Source: Lepisosteus oculatus | Taxonomy: Eukaryota > Chordata > Actinopteri > Semionotiformes > Lepisosteidae | Direction: 5' to 3' | DNA: 64,000 nt | Assembly (NCBI RefSeq): GCF_040954835.1 | Contig: NC_090723.1 | Location: 2,056,001 to 2,120,000 of the forward strand | Shown: in pieces, positions 59,501 to 64,000 of the stretch | Position numbering within the stretch: the first letter of the stretch is position 1 | Layout of the letters: every line of letters begins with the position of its first letter | Program-made: the position numbers and the translations under genes | Notes under the pieces: generated by a model | What the model was told of the DNA's origin: nothing | Database searches by the model: none | What the model saw: only the letters and a program-made list of their open reading frames with translations

Positions 59501-61666
59501 TTTGTTAAATATACTGTACTATTTTATTATACTAACATATAGTAGTATACTAGTTTAAGAAAACTGATATAAATTTTATGTTGCAGTTGCAGTTATTTTT
59601 TGTCAATGCGCTTATATTACTCTTAATCAACTTTGTTGGAAAGTATTTTTAAACACAGTATTTTCAAATACCATAATTGATGTTATCAATCCTGCCACTT
59701 GAAATGTTCACTCATTTAGGAATGCAAAAAAAAACCCCAAAGGCAAAACATTTTACGTCATTACCTTCCATCGCTATGACAGCAACATGTACACAAACCT
59801 AAGCTCTGACCTTCATGTCACAGGAAGTCAGCGAAACCTAACCACAGCAACCTCAGTTGCCTGGGTTACCGATAGTGTTGAGGCAATAATGTGAAGCACC
59901 TTTCAAAGACCTTTTTTCAAACTTTACCTCAAACTGAAAGAAAGCAGTTCCATAGTCTTTTGGACGAAAGGCGAATTCATCACCCACCAAAATGCAGACC
60001 TTTTAAAATCATGCAGAATTTTCTGAGAATGTAAAATTTACAATTGCTGACATATTAGTTTCCCTTTCATTAATTTACCTCCACAGGTTAAGTCTCACCT
60101 CTTAGGATAATAATTAATTCTGGAAGAGGTATTGTCAACAAATAAGTAAATGTTTATACAATGTTTTTGTTTAACAAATTAGTGAACAACTTTTTCAGGT
60201 ACAGCACTCCAGTTGAAGAAATACTGTATGCATTGGTGCCTGAAGGGGACCCTCCAGTAGACACATAATGTACGCTGGCTCATCGTCAACATAAACTACT
60301 ACCATTTCAGCTCAGATGTCAACCACATGTGGGACAACTAACAACGTGAGAAACTAACAAGAATCTAACAAGGCCTTGTTCAAAATGAATGCACTGATCA
60401 CGAGAAATAAGTGACTACTATACAATATGTGTATGCTTGTGCATGTTTGATTGACAGGCAAAGAACTTTAAGCCTGCACACTCACACAAGCCTTCAGCAC
60501 ACTCTTGCACAAAGTCCTGCCTATACACACAAATGAGAAATAGTACATCTACATTGATCAAATATCAATCCTGGAGTTCACTCTCACACTGGAAACTGCC
60601 AAGCAGGCCAGGCAGCTACAGTACCAGCTACTTTAGATAACCAAACATTTTGATAATGAATTGGCTTCATCACTTTGTTCTCCCCCTCACTGGTAGCTGA
60701 TGTGTGGGGAGCATACTGGAACACTTTGGCCGTTGTTGCATCATCCAGTTGGATGCTACACATGAGTCCTTTAAAGCCCTTTGAGTGGAGTGTCCAGGAA
60801 AGTGCTATATAAGTGCAATTAATTATTTCTATTCTTAGTTTTCAAGGCAGGACTGAGGCACTGCTGTGATTTTTCATTTAGCATCCGCTAAGAACATTTT
60901 TACAAGGAGGGCAAAACAGATTGAAGTCCTACTTGCATTATGCTCAAAGACAGGGTGGAGGAAAGCTAGACAGGCCACTGCTGTCATTAACTAACTGATT
61001 TGCTGAAGAAGCATGAAGAAACATTAAGGCTTATTTCAGCTCAGCTCAATCAATAAAGAATTAAAAGGAAGCAACTCTGTAAGGATACATGCCTCATGAT
61101 CAATATATGAAGCAGAGAGTCTAAAATGAACCGTAACAAAGTATAATTCCTTAAGTTAAATATGTGAAGACTTGACCTTAGAGGTCTCTGGCAGGGAAAC
61201 TGATGGATGTGGATTCTCTTGGCAGCATCAGAGTTCTCCAGTCAGTCACCTCTCAGTTGAGAAAAATCTCTCAAGTTTCATGATTTTTTGTTTGCAGTTT
61301 CCAAACAGGATAATAGATGAAAAGGCAACATGGTGTCAGAGCTGGGTATGTTACATCTGAGGAGGGGTTTGGGTGTGTCTGTGGCTGGAGCATCCTGCCA
61401 AGCACCATTCATCACCAGTTTTCAATTTCTCTTAGTAGCACGAGGCTGCTCAAGTAACCTATATGCACTAATCCCTCAGTGGGACTAGAGTCACATATGG
61501 AAAGGCAAGGCAAGTGTATATTTATTTGCACTGTATGGTATGTTGTAATTTGAAAGAAGCAGGAGAGCCCAACACCATTTACCTGATCGCACACCAGCTC
61601 CCATTTCTTCTCATTGTCGTACTGGCTGAGGAGCTTCATCTTGTCAGGCGGCAGGTTCATGGAGTT
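35487..61666 (-). CDS. fmnl1: FMNL1 formin, 5'-truncated by the window, 24 shared exons plus two alternative last coding exons
   Basis: The joined exons give 1053 aa (tail A) or 1057 aa (tail B); human FMNL1 is about 1100 aa. Numbering from the first residue here: GTPase-binding/FH3 (DID) region about 1-340, coiled coil about 340-430, proline-rich FH1 about 480-570, FH2 about 590-950, basic linker, then DAD about 1015-1035. FMNL1 nucleates and bundles actin filaments at the cell cortex, is relieved from DID-DAD autoinhibition by Rho-family GTPases, and works in leukocyte migration and phagocytosis. FMNL1 rather than FMNL2/3 is chosen from [48 protein letters not shown] and the RLLCDSG tail. 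All exon phases agree. The first coding exon, expected to begin MGN with an N-myristoyl site, is not in the window. The alternative ends are described at their own entries. Confidence 0.95.
36653..36744 (-). CDS. fmnl1: fmnl1 alternative terminal coding exon 26A
   Basis: Joined to exon 25 it completes the DAD as [19 protein letters not shown] and ends [14 protein letters not shown], then TAG. This is the counterpart of the mammalian FMNL1 end [14 protein letters not shown]. The acceptor is CCCCAG behind a very long pyrimidine tract. A GT donor candidate (TAG|GTAACC at 36622) 30 nt after the stop would let it splice on to the 26B exon as 3' UTR. Confidence 0.93.
36745..37220 (-). promoter_or_regulatory. 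Extended pyrimidine-rich tract before fmnl1 exon 26A
   Basis: The plus strand is strongly purine-rich (repeated GGGAGG, GAAAGAG, GGAGAAG) for about 450 nt, so the fmnl1 transcript is C/U-rich right up to the 26A acceptor. Ordinary tracts are 10-40 nt. Polypyrimidine-tract-binding proteins are the natural candidates for regulation; that is inference. Confidence 0.6.
37614..37728 (-). CDS. fmnl1: fmnl1 exon 25 (first half of DAD)
   Basis: Encodes [20 protein letters not shown] through DGAIEDIIT, ending one base into the next codon. DGAIEDIIT is the first half of the DAD core. The acceptor is a TGCAGCAG tandem, so the first Gln may be optional. Donor G|GTGAGA. If the intron is retained, translation adds [14 protein letters not shown] and stops. 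Confidence 0.95.
38132..38236 (-). CDS. fmnl1: fmnl1 exon 24 (charged linker)
   Basis: Encodes 35 residues, [20 protein letters not shown] through EQAGQK, a charged poorly conserved linker. Acceptor CCCTTAG and a weak donor AAG|GTGCAG. Confidence 0.9.
38347..38448 (-). CDS. fmnl1: fmnl1 exon 23 (FH2 end)
   Basis: Encodes 34 residues, [20 protein letters not shown] through RFIKAYR, with the formin YFGE motif. Acceptor CCTTTAG and donor AGG|GTGAGT. Confidence 0.97.
39250..39413 (-). CDS. fmnl1: fmnl1 exon 22 (FH2)
   Basis: Encodes [20 protein letters not shown] through DGRTAQ. Acceptor GCATCAG and donor CAG|GTTAGC. Confidence 0.96.
39784..39913 (-). CDS. fmnl1: fmnl1 exon 21 (FH2)
   Basis: Encodes [20 protein letters not shown] through FVDKAAA. 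Acceptor CCCCTCAG and donor G|GTAACA, phase 1. Confidence 0.96.
40118..40198 (-). CDS. fmnl1: fmnl1 exon 20 (FH2 GNYMN signature)
   Basis: Encodes 27 residues, [27 protein letters not shown], with the near-invariant formin signature GN(Y/F)MN. Acceptor CTTCACAG and donor ATG|GTGAGT. Confidence 0.97.
40841..40909 (-). CDS. fmnl1: fmnl1 exon 19 (FH2)
   Basis: Encodes 23 residues, [23 protein letters not shown]. Acceptor TCTTCAG and donor GAG|GTAAGA. Confidence 0.96.
41104..41338 (-). CDS. fmnl1: fmnl1 exon 18 (FH2)
   Basis: Encodes [20 protein letters not shown] through DTVQLLKP. Acceptor CGCTCAG and donor CCG|GTGAGC, phase 0. GC-rich relative to its introns. Confidence 0.96.
41823..42025 (-). 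CDS. fmnl1: fmnl1 exon 17 (FH2)
   Basis: Encodes [20 protein letters not shown] through APDICTAIE. It includes [16 protein letters not shown], the FH2 segment bearing the conserved Ile used in actin contact. Donor AC|GTACGG is not consensus, but it alone restores the reading TYDLQ with the next exon. Confidence 0.94.
42495..42619 (-). CDS. fmnl1: fmnl1 exon 16 (FH2 start)
   Basis: Encodes [20 protein letters not shown] through EIDDEHVLG. It contains the FH2 lasso [10 protein letters not shown], with the Trp that docks into the partner FH2. Acceptor AATACAG and donor GGG|GTAAAT. Confidence 0.96.
43502..43840 (-). CDS. fmnl1: fmnl1 exon 15 (FH1 proline-rich domain)
   Basis: Encodes about 113 residues with several runs of six to ten prolines separated by short Gly/Leu/Ala linkers. 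These are the profilin-actin recruiting tracts of FH1. The run [16 protein letters not shown] opens the exon and [11 protein letters not shown] closes it. Acceptor TTATTCAG and donor G|GTAAAC, phase 1. Confidence 0.95.
43624..43654 (+). other. G-run array opposite the FH1 domain (G-quadruplex potential)
   Basis: Four GAGGGG/GGGGGA-type hexamers, then GGGGTGGGG, with more G-runs on either side (43540-43765). They are the complement of the proline codons, so the G-rich strand is the transcription template strand. Confidence 0.7.
44094..44307 (-). CDS. fmnl1: fmnl1 exon 14
   Basis: Encodes [20 protein letters not shown] through APTPQT. It includes [10 protein letters not shown], the counterpart of the FMNL1 block EELEEKGLIRI. 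Acceptor GGGTCAG and donor G|GTCAGA, phase 1. Confidence 0.94.
45074..45175 (-). CDS. fmnl1: fmnl1 exon 13 (coiled coil)
   Basis: Encodes 34 residues, [20 protein letters not shown] through EVEMLK, with heptad spacing of Leu/Met/Val. Acceptor CTTCCCAG and donor AAG|GTAAGA. Confidence 0.93.
46723..46872 (-). CDS. fmnl1: fmnl1 exon 12
   Basis: Encodes 50 residues, [20 protein letters not shown] through LQEFNAK, the dimerisation part and start of the coiled coil. Acceptor CCTAACAG and donor AAG|GTAACA. Confidence 0.96.
47325..47340 (+). promoter_or_regulatory. CTCF-like motif in fmnl1 intron 11
   Basis: GCCACAAGGGGGCGATG contains CCACAAGGGGGCG, a strong match to the CTCF core CCACNAGGGGGCGC. 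It is oriented on the plus strand, away from the 12.6-kb site. Occupancy unknown. Confidence 0.45.
47968..48078 (-). CDS. fmnl1: fmnl1 exon 11
   Basis: Encodes 37 residues, [20 protein letters not shown] through GLDEYLE. Acceptor CTCTCCAG and donor GAG|GTGAGA. Confidence 0.97.
48646..48720 (-). CDS. fmnl1: fmnl1 exon 10
   Basis: Encodes 25 residues, [25 protein letters not shown]. Acceptor TCCCATAG and donor ATG|GTAAGT. Confidence 0.96.
52051..52144 (-). CDS. fmnl1: fmnl1 exon 9
   Basis: Encodes [20 protein letters not shown] through FDNFKE. Acceptor TTTTGCAG and a non-consensus donor GAG|GTCAGG. Confidence 0.96.
52381..52394. repeat. (AT)n microsatellite
   Basis: Seven AT units in fmnl1 intron 8, following CACATATATAT-like sequence. 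Simple repeat. Confidence 0.7.
52743..52819 (-). CDS. fmnl1: fmnl1 exon 8
   Basis: Encodes [25 protein letters not shown] plus a split Arg codon. Acceptor CTCCCTAG and donor AG|GTGAGT. Confidence 0.96.
53483..53591 (-). CDS. fmnl1: fmnl1 exon 7
   Basis: Encodes [20 protein letters not shown] through RAIMNYQ, a strongly conserved FH3 segment. Acceptor CCTGGCAG and donor CAG|GTACAC. Confidence 0.97.
55806..55949 (-). CDS. fmnl1: fmnl1 exon 6
   Basis: Encodes the variable linker [19 protein letters not shown] through SRHLTV before the main armadillo region. Acceptor TATACAG and donor AG|GTGAGT. It matches FMNL1 in the YDMES, SVEDL and SRHLT blocks. Confidence 0.92.
57361..57496. repeat. 34-bp minisatellite, four units, in fmnl1 intron 5
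   Basis: CCCACTATATGGCAGGGGTT followed by GGAGACAGAGTTAG repeats four times head to tail. The first three units are identical; the last differs at two or three positions. It ends about 18 bp from the exon 5 donor. Confidence 0.95.
57515..57598 (-). CDS. fmnl1: fmnl1 exon 5
   Basis: Encodes [20 protein letters not shown] then SFAQCSV. Acceptor CGCCTCAG and donor AC|GTGAGT, phase 2. A 34-bp minisatellite begins about 20 nt past this donor. Confidence 0.95.
58356..58429 (-). CDS. fmnl1: fmnl1 exon 4
   Basis: Encodes [24 protein letters not shown] plus a split Gly codon. Acceptor TGTTCCAG and donor GG|GTGAGC, phase 2. Confidence 0.95.
58797..58880 (-). CDS. fmnl1: fmnl1 exon 3
   Basis: Encodes 28 residues, [20 protein letters not shown] to VSRK. 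Acceptor CCGACAG and donor AAG|GTGAGT. Confidence 0.96.
59172..59275 (-). repeat. Dispersed repeat, 'CACACCTGAAGAAGGCTCCAC' family, copy 3
   Basis: On the minus strand: TTACACCTGAAGAAGGCTCC, ACAGCCGAAACGTTGTGTTT, then TTTCAGCAGGGAATAAACCT and TTACTTGTTCC. This is the best preserved copy. It lies in fmnl1 intron 2 in the sense direction and brings AATAAA (59191-59196) into the pre-mRNA. Confidence 0.75.
60685..60840 (+). repeat. Dispersed fish repeat ending in AAGTGCTATATAAGTGCAAT
   Basis: CTTTGGCCGTTGTTGCATCA, then CCAGTTGGATGCTACACATG, then CCCTTTGAGTGGAGTGTCCA and AGTGCTATATAAGTGCAAT. This arrangement is a common fish retroposon 3' region as I recall it. Antisense to fmnl1 in intron 2. Confidence 0.6.
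61583..61666 (-). CDS. fmnl1: fmnl1 exon 2 (first coding exon in window)
   Basis: Encodes 28 residues, [20 protein letters not shown] to VCDQ, the start of the GTPase-binding region. Acceptor CTTCACAG and donor CAG|GTAAAT, phase 0. Confidence 0.96.
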
Positions 61667-64000
61667 CTGTGAAGACAGATGGGAGCACCGCTGTTTAGAA
61701 ACCATATAGTGCAACTTCTCTTGTCCCTAATTTTAATTTGCTGACACAATCCAGGTCAGCTTCTGTAAACTTGACATATCATGATTTCACATGCACCTTT
61801 GAGTACGTTACAATGATTGTACAATGATTGAATGAATTGGAGAATATGAATTAACAAATAAAATATAGGTACACATCTCTAGTCCTTTTTAGCCAGAATT
61901 CAGAAGGCTTTTTGTATCACTCAAAATAACCAATAGCTGAAAAAGTGATCCAGGTACAAAATCTGAAATGAAAATGAATTCATGAAAGGGGTCTCAACCA
62001 CAGTGTCTCTAGTGAGAAACTGACCAGATAGCTACAGTATATCCTCAAGGAGCAATTCCACGCTGAATTTGTCATTGCCTTTTTCCACTTTTACCATAGA
62101 CTTATATCATTCATCCTTTATAATGGTTAACCACTCTGACATTATGCTTTGCTTTACCAGACCACACATCAAAAATGGTGTACCACAGCAACCATTAAAG
62201 CATGTTATAGTACTCTTTTGGGCCGGGACAGTAAGGCAGAGTTTGGGACTGCTGAACCTGCAGCATAAGAGGGGGGAAATCATGGTGAAGGTGCAAAAAT
62301 AGGATACATTATTCATTGTAAACTTTCATGTGGGCACTCATGACCAATACCTGCTTCCAACATCCAAAATGCATCGGGCTTGACCCCTCCTTGACAGAGG
62401 TGCCCTACAGGGAAGGTATTGGGCCCTTGAAGACAGTACTGAAACTGGCACCTGTGTGAGACTAACACCTTACCTAATTGCCCAGTGGTTTACTTGATCG
62501 TGAGTCATGATACTGCTCTCCATTCTCCTTGGGATCTATGACCATTCTCTTTAATGAATCATTAGCTGTCCGGGCAGTTACCATTAAAAAAGAACAGCCT
62601 GAAAACAGAGGTTGGCAGCAGGGGGGTTGTTGTTTTTTATTTATTAATGATGAATACAGTCTTTGCACAATCTGCTGTCTTTGAAGTTCATTATTCCCCA
62701 CAGCAGATAAAAGGATTCCTCAAGGGATTCAAATGCAACTGAGAGAGTTTCAACACACTTTGGAGCCTAGAAGCAAGACGATGGTGTTGAATTAATGACA
62801 ACAACAGTTTTTTTATGGGAAAGACATGAGAGATTACAATTATAAAGTATATACAAATTCAATAAATCTCGATTCCTGAAATTAGAGAGTGTGCAGGAAA
62901 GCGTACATTAGGATGATAAAAGATATTATACATGACACACTGGCCATGAAATCGAAAATTGAAATCAAAGATAAACCAATGAGTGCTCTTAGATTTCACT
63001 TGGAAAAACGCTGGTTATTTTGCCTAACTCTTATGTACCAAGGTTATCCTGTAGTTTCATTCTGTTGTCTTTTTTGCCTAAACTGTCTTGTACAGACAGT
63101 TACAGCACTGCAAAGATAAAGAAATGTTGTAACATGATTCTTGCCTCTATTGCATGGATGAAGACAATCCCTGGTTGCCAAACCTCAGTTTGTTTAGTGT
63201 TACTAAAGCACAAGGCTTCCTCCATTACTTAAAACCGGAAATACAATGGAAACCTATCTTTCTTATACCCTCTTCCTCGCCATCAACATGACAGGAGAAG
63301 TCATCTCCAATCTGTTTCCGGTAACACCACCGCCATCTCGCCCCCAACGCCAAAACACAAGGTATCTTTCTGTACAGAGTGAACAGGCTCTCATCTCGCT
63401 TCCTCCTGCTTGCTGTTCGTTATGACATTTCCTGTTCAAATGCTGAACAAAAAGGTGATCTTATAAAATGAAAGACCACAGCCCGAAGTCCTTAGCCTGC
63501 AGCTGCACCAGTAACTTCTAAAGCAAAACAGGCTCTCAAATGCTTCTTTGTGAGGCTATTTCTTTATCATCTAACCTCCTTGGGATTTAAGTTTATCCTC
63601 CACATAGGATCCAACCAGCACGTGGGCATATGTTTTAATATCTACATTGCTTCATGTGATATATTATTCGTGAAGAGTTCCTTCTGTGTTCGACAATGAA
63701 AGATGCAGAAAGTGAATACTTTATAGAGCGAAAATGTATAACATTAAATGAGGACCTCAGGAGAAGCATAGAAAACACCACGATAAAGATATTCAACTGT
63801 AGATATACAGTAAGTATAGGCAGTGAGCAAGCTCGTTCACTGATGGATTAAATGTCAAAAATGTAAAGTCCTGGTTTTCTGCAAAGCTGTGTCATCAGTA
63901 CCAGGGACACAAGACGGGGAAAGAAAAAAAATAAATAACCTGTCTAGGAGTCACTGTGCACAACTGATATTAAACTGGAATGGAAATAACTCAACCAGTC
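61667..64000 (-). other. fmnl1: fmnl1 intron 1 (partial)
   Basis: Sequence upstream of exon 2 with no recognisable MGN-type first exon or CpG island, so the fmnl1 promoter lies beyond the window. It holds AT-rich sequence and an unclassified stretch at 62.37-62.48 kb that may be a diverged repeat. Confidence 0.6.

Overview
This window is vertebrate nuclear DNA. Its genes have many small coding exons with GT-AG introns, CpG-rich non-TATA promoters, and dispersed repeats typical of fish. The proteins are close to their human counterparts, and the introns are compact. The repeats include a tRNA-derived SINE joined to a 3' tail ending in GGATGG-like units, and a repeat carrying CGAAACGTT. I infer a ray-finned fish, perhaps a non-teleost such as a gar or bowfin, but the species cannot be fixed from the sequence alone.

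Three protein-coding genes are supported exon by exon. (1) dcaf7 (WDR68), minus strand, coding span 7828-16709: seven coding exons that join to exactly 342 codons. A long 3' UTR probably runs to about 4 kb, and a CpG-rich promoter lies at about 16.7-17.5 kb. (2) ccdc47, plus strand: a non-coding first exon ending at 19158, twelve coding exons from 21598 to 30410 (475 aa), and poly(A) signals at 31.27-31.45 kb. (3) fmnl1 (formin-like 1), minus strand, coding span 35487-61666: 24 shared coding exons in register plus two alternative terminal coding exons. Its first coding exon, which should carry the N-myristoylation signal, lies beyond position 64000.

Layout: 1-3.8 kb is intergenic with one SINE fragment and a perfect hairpin. 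Then come the dcaf7 3' UTR and gene, a head-to-head intergenic stretch (17.5-18.9 kb) between dcaf7 and ccdc47, ccdc47 itself, and a convergent intergenic stretch (31.5-33.9 kb) with a SINE. The fmnl1 3' UTR and gene fill the rest. The genes do not form one pathway: DCAF7 is a WD40 scaffold for DYRK kinases and CRL4 ligases, CCDC47 is an ER membrane-protein biogenesis factor, and FMNL1 is a Rho-regulated actin nucleator.

The most interesting structure is the 3' end of fmnl1. The auto-inhibitory DAD is split by an intron. It can be completed by either of two exons that preserve its hydrophobic core but give different basic tails. The upstream of these exons is preceded by a pyrimidine-rich tract of about 450 nt on the transcribed strand. 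Other points are a twice-repeated CCAAT plus GACTGACGC module with identical 9-nt spacing in the dcaf7 promoter, a minisatellite next to an fmnl1 splice donor, two perfect hairpins, two CTCF-like sites, and a G-run array opposite the FH1 region. I saw no clearly novel multi-gene system.
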